NCBI RefSeq assembly: GCF_033547095.1 | Contig: NZ_CP137852.1 | Span: forward strand, 3,651,501-3,715,500 | Reading direction: 5' to 3' | Source of the DNA: Sediminicoccus rosea | GTDB lineage: Bacteria; Pseudomonadota; Alphaproteobacteria; Acetobacterales; Acetobacteraceae | Length of the DNA stretch: 64,000 nt | In this document: positions 36,255 through 45,265 of the stretch, one piece after another | Layout of the letters: each line of letters opens with the position of its first letter | Numbering within the stretch: the first letter of the stretch is position 1 | The notes under the pieces: generated by a model | The model's input: only the letters and a program-made list of their open reading frames with translations | Databases searched by the model: none | What the model was told of the DNA's origin: nothing | Program-made: the position numbers and the translations under genes

Positions 36255-37013
36255 CGTCACGCAACGCCACGATCCGGTTGAGTTCTCGTGCGGCCCGCGG
36301 TCCCGACAGCGACGTGTCGGCCACAAGCGCCAGGCGCTCCCGCGTGAAGTCGTCCACCACGCCCAGGATCCGGAACCGGTGCCTGCAACCCGGCGCGTCG
36401 GAGACGAAGTCCGGAGACCAGCGCTGATGCGTCCCCTGCGGCAAGGCCATTGGCACGCGCTTGCCCAGGGCGCGCTTTCGGCATCCTCGCTTGCGCACGC
36501 CGAGCCGCTCCGACCAACATAGCCGGAACAGCTTTTTCTGGTTCACACTGGCCCTCTCGAGCGAGCAAATGTGAGGGCGGCGATAGCCGAACCGTCGCCG
36601 CTCTCCTGCCAGAGCTCGCAGCCGGGGACCGCCGCGACGCATAGCGGTAGATCCGTTGCGCTATGCCCACCGAGCTGCAGGCGCGACGCTGCGCATCGTT
36701 TTTTTCCCGGATCGTCCAGGTTACGGCTGCACGCCGCGAGCGGGGCGTCAGAAGCTTCTGCCAACATCACCCGCAGCGTCGACACGTCGAGGATGGACTG
36801 AGCCAGCAGCTTCTTCAGCAGGGCGTTCTCTTCCTCCAACCCCTTCGGCTTGCGGGCGTCCGACACTGCCATGCCGCCGCAGTTCGGACGCCACATGTAG
36901 AACGTCGCATCGCTGACGCCGTGCTTGCGGCACAAATCCACTACTGTGGTGCCAGCCTGATGCTCCTTGAACAACCCGATGATCTGTTCCTGCGTGAGCC
37001 TTGACCGCTTCAT
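36255..37013 (-). mobile_element. Decayed IS3-family element (IS407-like), truncated orfB
   Basis: OrfA starts at 37013 with MKRSRLTQEQIIGLFKEHQA, VVDLCRKHGVSDATFYMW and the leucine-zipper part LEEENALLKKLLAQSILD. OrfB then appears in another frame with ALAGERRRFGYRRPHICSL, RKRGCRKRALGKRVPMALPQ, HQRWSPDFVSDA and RILGVVDDFTRERLALVADT, but ends at ARELNRIVALR before the second Asp and the Glu of the integrase core. Its N-terminus has frameshifts. It cannot transpose by itself. The piece 36094-36254, just downstream of the autotransporter, shows no gene. Confidence 0.8.
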
Positions 37014-37839
37014 CGTCCGTCTCCTGTCGACGAACTGTATTTCCGACCGGGAACATCAGGGGGCAGGGTCACCCTGTCCGCCATCGAGGGTGTGGAGACG
37101 CAGGCGGCCTGACCGAGCTGCTCGGCGGCCATCCGCACCAGACGTGCATATAGGCGCGCAGGGCGAGACCCTGCCCGGGCAGTCGGGATACCAAGCGTTG
37201 ATTTGGTAGCACGAAACTCGACAATCTTTTGATTTGACGGATTTGTTGGGATGCGGGGACAGGGTTCGGCTTATGGAGAAGGCGGTTCCGCCCCGTGTCG
37301 TGTCGGTTCAGCTTCTCTTCTCATCCACCACCAGCGCGGGATTTCTGTGGTCTGCATGAGCCCTCGCCGGATCGCGGACGGTCAGGAGAGCGCCCAGCCC
37401 GGCTGTCCGGCCCGGCCATCAGCGATCCGCGGATGCGTCCTCCTCAAGGAACACACCCCTAAGGCGGCAGACGCCATGCGCGGGTCTCCCGAGCCCTCGA
37501 TCGAGGAGGTCGATACACGTCCGAGGTGCCGCAACACCGAGGGCTCCAGGCGCTTGATGTCGCCACAGACAGCCGCATCCGCCGCGCCATCCCTGGACAG
37601 AGCAACCCCGCGTTGATTGATCGCTTACAGCAGCTTCGCGGGAAGGCGCGGCGCAGAACCCGTGATCCGCTCGCACCTTCCCGGCGCCCGGCCATCCCGT
37701 CCTGGAGCGCGACAACGTCGAGGCCAACCCCGACGAGCTTCAGCGTGTCCGATCGGGCGCGATGCCCGGCACGGAGCCGCGGCGACCCGAAGCGCGCCCT
37801 GCCGTTGGCGCGCGGGACCCCCAGCCGCTGACGCGGCGC
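37014..37839. other. Gene-poor stretch between IS3 remnant and LysR gene
   Basis: No reading frame here has recognisable protein motifs or gene-like context. A GGGATGCGGGGACAGGGTTC segment at about 37248 resembles the bases near 10727 and may be a leftover of the same mobile DNA as the recombinase fragments. Otherwise I see nothing. Confidence 0.5.
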
Positions 37840-38712
37840 TCACCCCGTCACGCCCATCTCGCGCAGCAGCCAGTCGCGAAACAGCAGTGTATCGGCCCGC
37901 TGCGCTCCGGTCGGCAGCAGCAGCCAGTAGTGGTCCCCTGTCTGGACGGCGCGCGGCGTGATGGCCATGAGGCGACGGCGGCGCACATCCTCGGCCACCA
38001 AGTCGGGCGAGGCGATGACCGCGCCCAGCCCCTCGAGTGCGGCCTGGATCGCGAGCGAGGTGCTGGCGAAGAGCAGTGGCGTGGCCGAGAGCGGCGTGCC
38101 GGTCGCATCCGCCCAGACGCGCCAATCCTCAGGGCGCACCACGCTGCCGAAGAGCGAAAGCCCGCCGAGGCCCTGGCGCTTCGCCTGGCGCGCCAGGGCC
38201 GGCACGGCGAAGGGTGCCACGCTGAGGGATTGCAGCAGGATCGCGCCGGGCGGCCGGTGCTCCGCGGTGCGGATCGCGGCATCCACCGCATCCCGCGCGA
38301 AATCCACCGGCGCGGTCGAGGCGCTGACCTCGATCTGCAGTCCCGGATGCAGCGCCCGCAGCCTGGGCAGGCGGGGGATCAGCCAGCGCATAGCCCAGGT
38401 GGTATAGGCCCGCACGCGCAAGGGCGCCCCGCCCGCGGTCAGTTCCGCCGTCGCCGCCTGCATCGCCGCGAAGGCGCTGCGCAGCGCCTCGGCATAGCGC
38501 GCACCCTCCTCGGTCAGCGTCGCGCTGTTGGCGCCGCGATGCAGCAGCGTCTGGCCCAGCAGCGCCTCCAGCACGCGGATGCGCTTGCTGATGGCCGGCT
38601 GCGTCACATTGAGCCGCAGCGCCGCGGCCGAGAGGCTGCCCGTCTCGCCGATCAGCGCGAGGGCATGGAGCGCGTTCAGCGGCGGGAGCGGGACGGCCAT
38701 TTGCACAGCCAT
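37840..38712 (-). CDS. LysR-family transcriptional regulator of the adjacent catabolic operon
   Basis: A 290-residue regulator. The N-terminal winged helix-turn-helix (about 10-70) reads LNALHALALIGETGSLSAAA, LRLNVTQPAISKRIRVLEAL, LGQTLLHRG, typical of LysR. The substrate-binding domain spans about 95-290. It resembles the GcvA-type subgroup (LRVRAYTTWAMRWLIPRLPR). ATG at 38712 was chosen; the ATG at 38700 is a close alternative. It is transcribed divergently from the thiolase-DUF35-hydratase operon across 114 bases and most likely responds to that pathway's substrate or product. Confidence 0.9.
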   Translation of the reverse strand: MAVQMAVPLPPLNALHALALIGETGSLSAAALRLNVTQPAISKRIRVLEALLGQTLLHRGANSATLTEEGARYAEALRSAFAAMQAATAELTAGGAPLRVRAYTTWAMRWLIPRLPRLRALHPGLQIEVSASTAPVDFARDAVDAAIRTAEHRPPGAILLQSLSVAPFAVPALARQAKRQGLGGLSLFGSVVRPEDWRVWADATGTPLSATPLLFASTSLAIQAALEGLGAVIASPDLVAEDVRRRRLMAITPRAVQTGDHYWLLLPTGAQRADTLLFRDWLLREMGVTG

Positions 38713-38826
38713 ACCTGAGGTTTGGGTAGGGTGCCAATCCCGCGCTTGGGTTCCTGGCCGAAGGCGTCCAGGCTCCGTGCCAAGCGGGACGGACACAGCC
38801 CGCCACGATGAGGAACATCCAGGAAC

Positions 38827-39987
38827 ATGACCGGCCGAGACACCCTCGCCGCGCCCGCGCTCAGCGATGCATGGCCCATGCGGGACAAGATCGCCTTTGC
38901 GGGCATCGGCACCACGCGCTACGGCAACTTCCCCGACACCGACAGCTACGGCCTGGGCTGCGAGGCGCTGAACGCGGCACTCGACGACGCCGGCCTCACG
39001 CCGGGCGACATTGATGGCCTGATCGTCAGCCGCATCCCCTCCTACGAGCGCTTCGCGGAGATGATGGGCATCAACCCGCAATATTGCCTTCTGACCGAGA
39101 CTCCCGGGCGCTTCTCCGGCGTCTCGCTGGCCCTCGCGGCGCAGGCCATCGCGACGGGGGCGGCCAAGACCGTGGCACTGGTCTACGGCAACAATGGCCG
39201 CAGCGTGCGCATGAACTATGGCGGCGGCGACAGCCTCTGGAGCCCCTGGGGCATGACCAGCCCGGGCGCCATCCACAGCATGATGTGGCGCCGGCACATG
39301 CATGATTTCGGCACGACGCATGCCGATCTCGGCCATGTCTCGCTGGCCTTCCGCAACCACGCCTGCCTGAACCCCGACGCGGTGATGCATGGCAAGCCGA
39401 TCACGCTCGAGGAACACGCCACCGCGCGGCCGATCTGCGAACCGCTGAAGCTGCTCGACTACTGCCTGATCAATGATGGCGGCGTCGCCTGGATCATGAC
39501 GAGCGCAGAGCGTGCGCGCGACATGAAGCGCCCGCCCGTCCTACTTTCGGGCTATGCCCGGCAGGACCGCTTCTCCTATGGCGGCGCGCCGGCCGACGAC
39601 TACTGGTACCCCACCCTCTCCGCCTGCCGCAGCGTCTATGACCGCGCGGGCTTCGGCCGCGAGGATGTGCAGGGCCTCGGCATCTACGACAATTTCACGC
39701 CCACCGTGATGTTCAGCCTGGAGGGCCTGGGCTTCTGCGGCCAGGGCGAGAGCGGGGATTTCGTGAAGGACGGCACGCTGCAGCTCGGCACCGGGCGCTG
39801 GCCGACCAACACCTCGGGCGGGCATCTCTCCGACAGCTACATGCAGGGCTGGGGCGTCATCGCCGAATGCATCCGCCAGCTGCGCGGCGATTGCGGCGCG
39901 CGGCAGATCCCGGACGCCAAGGCGATGCAATACATCTGCGCCACCCACATCGCGCAAAGCATCCTCTTCCGGAGGGACGACGCATGA
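38827..39987 (+). CDS. Thiolase-superfamily protein (SCP-x/Ltp2-like, probably not a classical thiolase)
   Basis: A 386-residue protein with the thiolase fold: KIAFAGIGTTRYGNFPDTD near the start, ALNAALDDAGLTPGDIDGL, and a C-terminal half with LGIYDNFTPTVMFSLEGLGF and GRWPTNTSGGHLSDSYMQGW. At the position of the thiolase nucleophile Cys the sequence reads GRFSGVSLALAAQAIATGAA, with no Cys, so ordinary thiolysis is unlikely. The next gene encodes a DUF35 protein; such pairs (Ltp2 with ChsH2-type DUF35) act as retro-aldolases on 3-hydroxyacyl-CoA in steroid side-chain breakdown. I infer a similar carbon-carbon cleavage here. First gene of the operon. Confidence 0.85.
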   Translation: MTGRDTLAAPALSDAWPMRDKIAFAGIGTTRYGNFPDTDSYGLGCEALNAALDDAGLTPGDIDGLIVSRIPSYERFAEMMGINPQYCLLTETPGRFSGVSLALAAQAIATGAAKTVALVYGNNGRSVRMNYGGGDSLWSPWGMTSPGAIHSMMWRRHMHDFGTTHADLGHVSLAFRNHACLNPDAVMHGKPITLEEHATARPICEPLKLLDYCLINDGGVAWIMTSAERARDMKRPPVLLSGYARQDRFSYGGAPADDYWYPTLSACRSVYDRAGFGREDVQGLGIYDNFTPTVMFSLEGLGFCGQGESGDFVKDGTLQLGTGRWPTNTSGGHLSDSYMQGWGVIAECIRQLRGDCGARQIPDAKAMQYICATHIAQSILFRRDDA

Positions 39988-40394
39988 GCCTGCAGACGCG
40001 CCCCAAGCCGCTGGTGGACAACTGGAACCGCCCCTTCTGGGAGGCCTGCAAGGAGGGTCGCCTGATCCTGCAGCGCTGCACCAGCACCGGCCAGTGCTTC
40101 TTCCCGCCCGGCCCCGTCTCGCCCTTCACCGGGCGGCCGGAATGGGAATGGATCATCGCCTCCGGCCGCGGCGAGCTCTGGTCCTTCGTCGTCTTCCACC
40201 AGAACTACTTCCCCGGGATGCGCGACGAGCTGCCCTATCCCGTCGCCATGGTGAAGCTGGACGAGGGCCCCTTCCTGCTCACGAATCTCGACGGCATGAG
40301 CGCCGCCGACGCGAAGATCGGCCAGCGCCTTTCCGTGCGCTTTCCCGGCGGGCCGGAGGGCTTCGTCCTGCCGCAATTCGGGCCAGAGGCATGA
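39984..40394 (+). CDS. DUF35 OB-fold/rubredoxin-like protein, partner of the thiolase-like protein
   Basis: This 136-residue protein has the DUF35 plan: an N-terminal helix (DNWNRPFWEACKEGRLILQR), a rubredoxin-like segment in which one Cys pair is incomplete (RCTSTGQCFFPPGPVSP), and an OB-fold acyl-CoA-binding part (GRGELWSFVVFHQNYFPG, PYPVAMVKLDEGPFLLTNL). Its ATG overlaps the upstream stop (ATGA). DUF35 proteins bind acyl-CoA and complete the active complex of thiolase-like enzymes. Confidence 0.88.
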   Translation: MSLQTRPKPLVDNWNRPFWEACKEGRLILQRCTSTGQCFFPPGPVSPFTGRPEWEWIIASGRGELWSFVVFHQNYFPGMRDELPYPVAMVKLDEGPFLLTNLDGMSAADAKIGQRLSVRFPGGPEGFVLPQFGPEA

Positions 40395-41176
40395 GCATGA
40401 CCGACGAGCTCATCATCACCCGCGGCGAAGGCTGGGCGCAGATCCAGGTGAACCGTGAGCGCCAGCGCAACGCCATGAACCGCGCCACGCGCCAGGGCCT
40501 GCTCCGCGCCTTCGAGGAGCTGCGCGGCGCGGCCAAGGCCATCATCCTGACGGGCACGGGCGTGGCCTTCTGCGCGGGCATGGACCTGAAGGAGCGCGAG
40601 GCCGACCGTGCCCAGGGCATCGAGGGCGCGGGCGAGGAGTGGATCGCCGTGAACATGGCGATCAAGGCACATCCCGCCATCTTCATCGCCGCCGTGAACG
40701 GCCTGGCGCTGGGCGGCGGCGCCACGATGATCAATTGCTGCGACCTTGCCATCGCCAGCACGGAGGCCAGCATCGGCTGCCCGGAGATGGGCTTCTCCAC
40801 CTATCCCGGCATGGCCGGCCCCGCCATTCAGCTCTCCGGCGTGACGCGCAAGCAGGCGGCCTGGCTGGTGCTGACCACCAACCGCATTGATGGTGCGACG
40901 GCCGAGCGCTGGGGCATGGTGAACCAATGCGTGGAACCCGCAGCACTGCTGCCCACGGCGCAGGCCCTGGCGCAGAAGATCGCGCAGTTCGACGCGGTCG
41001 CGCTCAGCGAGAGCAAGAAGGCGCTGGAGCGCATCCCCGCCTTCATCACCGATTGGCAGGAGGCGATGGATCATGGGCAGATGGTGAACCTCACCATCCG
41101 CTCGAAGACCACCGCCCAGGCCGAGGGCAATGCGCGCTTCGCCGCCGGGGTGAAGAACCCCGGCCAGGGCGTCTGA
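40391..41176 (+). CDS. Enoyl-CoA hydratase/isomerase (crotonase family)
   Basis: This 261-residue protein has the crotonase features: oxyanion-hole segments AFCAGMDLKER and NGLALGGGATM, and both catalytic-type glutamates in the region ASTEASIGCPEMGFSTYPGM. The C-terminal helices follow (TAERWGMVNQCVEP). With those glutamates a hydratase reaction is plausible, giving the 3-hydroxyacyl-CoA that the thiolase-like/DUF35 pair could cleave. Start ATG at 40391 overlaps the DUF35 stop (ATGA). Confidence 0.9.
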   Translation: MSMTDELIITRGEGWAQIQVNRERQRNAMNRATRQGLLRAFEELRGAAKAIILTGTGVAFCAGMDLKEREADRAQGIEGAGEEWIAVNMAIKAHPAIFIAAVNGLALGGGATMINCCDLAIASTEASIGCPEMGFSTYPGMAGPAIQLSGVTRKQAAWLVLTTNRIDGATAERWGMVNQCVEPAALLPTAQALAQKIAQFDAVALSESKKALERIPAFITDWQEAMDHGQMVNLTIRSKTTAQAEGNARFAAGVKNPGQGV

Positions 41177-41201
41177 GCTGAACCGGCCGGGGAAAGGCGC
41201 G

Positions 41202-42152
41202 ATGGCCCGATCCATCTCCCGCCGCGTGATCCCCCTGGTGGGCTTCGCCGGCGCCGCCGCCGCACAGGGCTTCCCGGACCGCTCGATGCGCATGGTGGTG
41301 GGCTATGCGCCCGGCGGCACGACGGATCTGGTGGCGCGCCTCGCGGCCGAATTCATGGGCCAGGATCTTGGCCAGCAGATCGTGGTGGAGAATCGCGGCG
41401 GCGCGGGCGGCGTCCCAGGCGCCTTGGCCGTGCTCCAGGCGCCGGCCGATGGCCATGTGCTGATGCTGCAATCGGGCGGCCTGAACCAGGCCGAGGCGCT
41501 GGGCACGCCGCTGCCCTTCGACGCGGTGGCCGCCTGGGCGCCGGTCGGCCTCATCGGCACCAGCGCCATCGCGCTCGTCGTGCATCCCGGCGTACCGGCC
41601 CGCAACCTGCGCGAATTGCAGGCTTACGTCCGCGCCTCGGGCCAGCCACTGCGGTTGGGCTCGCCCGGCACCAACCTCTCCGGCGCGCTCTACGCGCAGG
41701 AGATGGGCATCGAGATCGAGGAGATCCGCTATCGCGGCACCGGCCTCGTCGTGAATGACCTGCTGGCGGGGCGCGTGCAGTCCTACGCCATCGCCCTGCC
41801 CGGCATCCTCGGGCATGTCCGCTCGGGTGGGATCCGGGCGCTCGCCATCGCCTCCACCACCCGCAGCCCGGTGATGCCCGAATTGCCGACGACGGTGGAG
41901 CAGGGCTTCCCCGGCATCATCACCGCCAGCTGGTTCGGCGTGGTCGCGCGCGCCGGCACGCCGCCCGAGCGCCTGGCGCGGCTCAGCCAGTCGGTGGCGC
42001 GCATGGTGGCCGACCCCGTGATGCGCTCGCGGCTCAGCGAGGCGGGGGTGGATGTCACGCCCGATCCCGGCCCCGCCTATTTCGACACGCTGATCCGCGA
42101 GGATCGCGCGCGATGCGAGCTCGTCGTGCGGCGCGGGAATCTGCGCCAGTGA
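41202..42152 (+). CDS. Bug/TctC-family periplasmic carboxylate receptor
   Basis: A 316-residue receptor with a signal peptide (cleavage after AAAAQG near residue 23) and Bug motifs: RMVVGYAPGGTTDLVARLAA, VVENRGGAGGVPGALAVLQA, YRGTGLVVNDLLAGRVQSYA and PTTVEQGFPGIITASWFG. These proteins bind carboxylates for tripartite tricarboxylate transporters; no TctA/TctB membrane subunits are in the window, so it may pair with components elsewhere. GGAAAGG precedes the ATG. Position inside the CoA-acid operon suggests its ligand is the pathway substrate. Confidence 0.92.
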   Translation: MARSISRRVIPLVGFAGAAAAQGFPDRSMRMVVGYAPGGTTDLVARLAAEFMGQDLGQQIVVENRGGAGGVPGALAVLQAPADGHVLMLQSGGLNQAEALGTPLPFDAVAAWAPVGLIGTSAIALVVHPGVPARNLRELQAYVRASGQPLRLGSPGTNLSGALYAQEMGIEIEEIRYRGTGLVVNDLLAGRVQSYAIALPGILGHVRSGGIRALAIASTTRSPVMPELPTTVEQGFPGIITASWFGVVARAGTPPERLARLSQSVARMVADPVMRSRLSEAGVDVTPDPGPAYFDTLIREDRARCELVVRRGNLRQ

Positions 42153-44227
42153 CGCAAGCCACTCCCAGCCCGCATCCCCTCGCCGGCCGCCGCATCCTGG
42201 ACCTGGGCGCCTTCTGCGCGCATCGCCCGCATGCGCTGGCCGCCTCCATGGCGGCGCGGCTTTGCGCGGCCTATGGGGCCGAGGTGATCCGCCCCCTGCC
42301 ACCCGGCGGCGAACCCTTCGCGCAGGACGCGCCGCTGCTGCCCGATGGCCGTTCCGCGCTCGATCGCTTCCTCTCCGCCGGCAAGTCGTGCGGTGCGGCC
42401 ACGGGCACCTTCGATGCGGCGATCGGCGACCGCCACGCGCTCGTCGCGCACGCGCATGGCGTGCCGGTGCAGGCGCGCATCTCGCTGCATGGCCCGGAGC
42501 AGGAGGACCCGCCCGTCACCGAGCTCGGCATCGCCGCCCTGGCCGGTCTGCTCGGCATTGTGGGCGAGGCGATGCCCGCGCCACCCTCGCGCCTCGCCGG
42601 GCATCAGGTGGCCTATGCGGCCGGCCTCGCCGCCTGCACCGCCCTGCTCGCCGCCCTGCATGGCGGTGGCGAGGAGGTGGCGGATGTCTCCCTGCTCGAC
42701 GTCGCAGCCTGGCTGAACTGGAAGGTCGCCGCCGGAGTGATGGTGATGGGGCGCGCACCCACCCGCAGCGCCGCGCGCGTCACCTGGTTCACCCTGCCCT
42801 GCCGCGACGGCCACATGGCCCTGGTCTATCAGGAGAAGGACTGGCCGCCGCTGCGCGACCTGATCGGCGATGCGCGCCTGAAGGATGACGCGCTGTTCGG
42901 CGACAATGCGCGGCGCGGCGCGAACCGTGCCGCCATGCTGGAGGTGCTCGGCCCCTGGTTCGCCGCGCGCACGCGGCGCGAGATCACCCAGGCCGTGCAG
43001 GCGCACCGCATCCCGACCGGCCCCGTCCTCTGGCCCATCGAGCTGCTGGAGGATGCGCAGTTCCGCGCGCGCGATTTCCTGGGCGCCGACGGGATGCCGG
43101 CGCTGCCTCTTGCGTGGGACGGCCAGCGCCTCGCTCCCGCGCCGGGCAGGGCCACCGCCGCGCCGCCCGGGCGCCGCGTGGCCGGACGCCCGCTCAGCGG
43201 GTTGCGCGTGGTGGATCTGGGCTGGATCACCGCCGGGGCCGCCACCTCCACCCTGCTGCTCGACCTCGGCGCCGATGTCGTGAAGGTCGAGGGCCCCGGC
43301 GCGCCCGACCCTTTCCGCAACTGGGAGGGCGCCAAGCCCGGCACGGATTGGTGGAACCACTGCCCCTTCTTCAACTTCACCAATCGCGGCAAGCGCTCGC
43401 TCTGCCTCGACCTGAAGGATGAGCGCGGCCGCGCGGTGCTGCTGCGCCTGCTGGAAGATGCCGATGTGCTGGTGGAGAATTTCCGACGCGGCGTCATGGC
43501 CGCGCTCGGGCTCGACGTCGCGATGCTGCGGCAGCGCTTCCCGCGCCTCGTCATCGCCAGCATCTCGAGCCAAGGCGAGACCGGGCCGGACCGCGCCATG
43601 GTCTCCTACGGCTCCACGCTGGAAGCGAGCTCCGGCCTCGCCGCCCTCACCGGCGCCGGGGAGGCGCCCATGATCACCGGGCGCGACGTGAACTACCCCG
43701 ATCAGGTGGTCTGCCTCTTCGCCGCGGGCGCCGTCATCGCGGCGCTGGAGGAACGCCGGCGCAGCGGCCAGGGCGCGCATCTGGATCTCTCGCAGCGCGA
43801 GCTCACCGCCTTCCTGCTGGGCGAGGAGTTGCTCGCCGCCGCCGCCGGCGCCCCCTCACCCCGGCGCGGCAACACGGACCCGGCGGAGCCCGGCGAACGC
43901 CTCGAGAACGACGGTATGGGCGGCTGGGAGGTGCTGCACGGCCATGGTGGCCCGGCCAGCCGCCTGCGTGTGCGCGACGGCGCGGACCTCGCCGCCGCCG
44001 CGGATTTCGCGCGCGGTACCGCCGTGCTGCGCTGCCCCGATGGCAGCCCGGCCAAGGGCATTCCCTTCCGCTTCGCGCAGCAGCGCCTGGCAGTCGAGGA
44101 TGGCTGCCATCCGCTCGGCGCCGACAACCGCGCCGTGCTGCGGGAGATCGGCCTGACGGAAGACGAGGTGACCGCGCTGGAGCAGGACGGCGTGCTGGCC
44201 ACGCGGCCGCGCCGCGCGGCGGAATGA
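42149..44227 (+). CDS. Fused double CaiB/BaiF (class III) CoA-transferase
   Basis: A 692-residue protein made of two CaiB/BaiF-type halves. The first (about 10-340) is degenerate: ILDLGAFCAHRPHALAASMA, LDVAAWLNWKVAAGVMVMGR. The second (about 350-692) is standard: GLRVVDLGWITAGAATSTLL, LGADVVKVEGPG, NRGKRSLCLDLKDERGRAVL, VLVENFRRGVMAALGL, and GRDVNYPDQ with the probable nucleophile Asp. It would transfer CoA from a donor thioester to a carboxylic acid. GTG at 42149 overlaps the preceding stop (GTGA); ATG at 42113, with GAGG upstream, is the alternative. Confidence 0.87.
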   Translation: MTQATPSPHPLAGRRILDLGAFCAHRPHALAASMAARLCAAYGAEVIRPLPPGGEPFAQDAPLLPDGRSALDRFLSAGKSCGAATGTFDAAIGDRHALVAHAHGVPVQARISLHGPEQEDPPVTELGIAALAGLLGIVGEAMPAPPSRLAGHQVAYAAGLAACTALLAALHGGGEEVADVSLLDVAAWLNWKVAAGVMVMGRAPTRSAARVTWFTLPCRDGHMALVYQEKDWPPLRDLIGDARLKDDALFGDNARRGANRAAMLEVLGPWFAARTRREITQAVQAHRIPTGPVLWPIELLEDAQFRARDFLGADGMPALPLAWDGQRLAPAPGRATAAPPGRRVAGRPLSGLRVVDLGWITAGAATSTLLLDLGADVVKVEGPGAPDPFRNWEGAKPGTDWWNHCPFFNFTNRGKRSLCLDLKDERGRAVLLRLLEDADVLVENFRRGVMAALGLDVAMLRQRFPRLVIASISSQGETGPDRAMVSYGSTLEASSGLAALTGAGEAPMITGRDVNYPDQVVCLFAAGAVIAALEERRRSGQGAHLDLSQRELTAFLLGEELLAAAAGAPSPRRGNTDPAEPGERLENDGMGGWEVLHGHGGPASRLRVRDGADLAAAADFARGTAVLRCPDGSPAKGIPFRFAQQRLAVEDGCHPLGADNRAVLREIGLTEDEVTALEQDGVLATRPRRAAE

Positions 44228-44274
44228 CTGAAAAAGGGGGGCGCCAATGCCCCCCGGCGAAGGGAGGACGCAGG

Positions 44275-45261
44275 ATGGATGCGACAAGATGGCGGCTTCC
44301 GGTCTCGCGCCGGGCAGGCCTCGTGCTCGGAGCGGTGCTGGCCGCACCCCGGCTCGCGCGTGCGCAGGCCTTTCCGTCGCGCCCCATTCGCATGGTCGTG
44401 CCCTATCCGCCCGGCGGCGGCACCGACAATCTCGGGCGCCTCGTCGCGCGCGCGCTCTCCGACCGGCTCGGCCAGCCCGTGGTGGTGGAGAATCGCGGCG
44501 GCGCGGGCGGCAACATCGGCGCGGCGCTGGTCGCAACCTCGCCGCCGGATGGCTACACGCTGCTCTTCACGGGCAACGGCATCGCGATCAGCGACATCCT
44601 CTTCCGCAATCCCGGCTTCGACTGGAAGCGGGATTTCGTGCACATCACGCGCATCGCCTCCACGCCGATGCTGCTGGTGGTGCAGCCATCGCTGCCTGTG
44701 CGGAACCTCACGGAGTTCGTGGCCTATGCGCGGGCGCATCCGGGCCAGTTGAACCACGGCACGCCCGGCGCGGGCACCTCGCAGCACCTGGCCGCCGCGC
44801 TGTTCGACGACATGGCGGGAACCCGCATCGTGCATGTGCCGTATCGCGGCACCGGCCCCTCCGTTGCCGGCCTGCTCTCGGGCGAGGTGCAGGTCATGTA
44901 TGCCTCCGTCAGCGCCGTCGAGTCGCTGATCCGCGATGGCCGCATCCGCGCGCTGGCCACCACCTCCGGACGCCGCGCCCGCGCCTGGCCGGAGCTGCCC
45001 GCCATCGCCGAGGTGCTGCCCGGCTACGCGGCCGAGCTCTGGTACACGCTGGCCGCGCCCGCCCGCACGCCGGAAGCCGCCATCACCGCCATCGAGACCG
45101 CCGCGCGCGAGATCATGGCGGACCAGACCTTCCTCTCGCTGATCATGGAGCGCGGCTTCGATCCGGAATTCCTCGACCGCGCGCAGCTCGGCCCGGCGCT
45201 GGATGCGGATGCCCAGCGCTGGGGCCCGGCGCTGCGGCGCGCCGGCATCACGGCGGAGTGA
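44275..45261 (+). CDS. Bug/TctC-family periplasmic carboxylate receptor
   Basis: A 328-residue receptor with an arginine-containing signal region (RRAGLVLGAVLAAPRLARAQ), then IRMVVPYPPGGGTDNLGRLV, VVVENRGGAGGNIGAALVAT, HGTPGAGTSQHLAAALFDDM and VPYRGTGPSVAGLLSGEVQV. ATG at 44275 has GGAGG 7 bases upstream; the frame is open back to 44224, overlapping the CoA-transferase stop, but without a ribosome site. Second receptor of the operon, diverged from the others, so probably a different ligand range. Confidence 0.92.
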   Translation: MDATRWRLPVSRRAGLVLGAVLAAPRLARAQAFPSRPIRMVVPYPPGGGTDNLGRLVARALSDRLGQPVVVENRGGAGGNIGAALVATSPPDGYTLLFTGNGIAISDILFRNPGFDWKRDFVHITRIASTPMLLVVQPSLPVRNLTEFVAYARAHPGQLNHGTPGAGTSQHLAAALFDDMAGTRIVHVPYRGTGPSVAGLLSGEVQVMYASVSAVESLIRDGRIRALATTSGRRARAWPELPAIAEVLPGYAAELWYTLAAPARTPEAAITAIETAAREIMADQTFLSLIMERGFDPEFLDRAQLGPALDADAQRWGPALRRAGITAE

Positions 45262-45265
45262 CGCC

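Noticed and set aside
37251-37727. Short open frames on both strands between the IS3 remnant and the LysR gene
   Set aside because: No motif, no ribosome site and Arg/Pro/Ser-biased translation; treated as non-coding or decayed.
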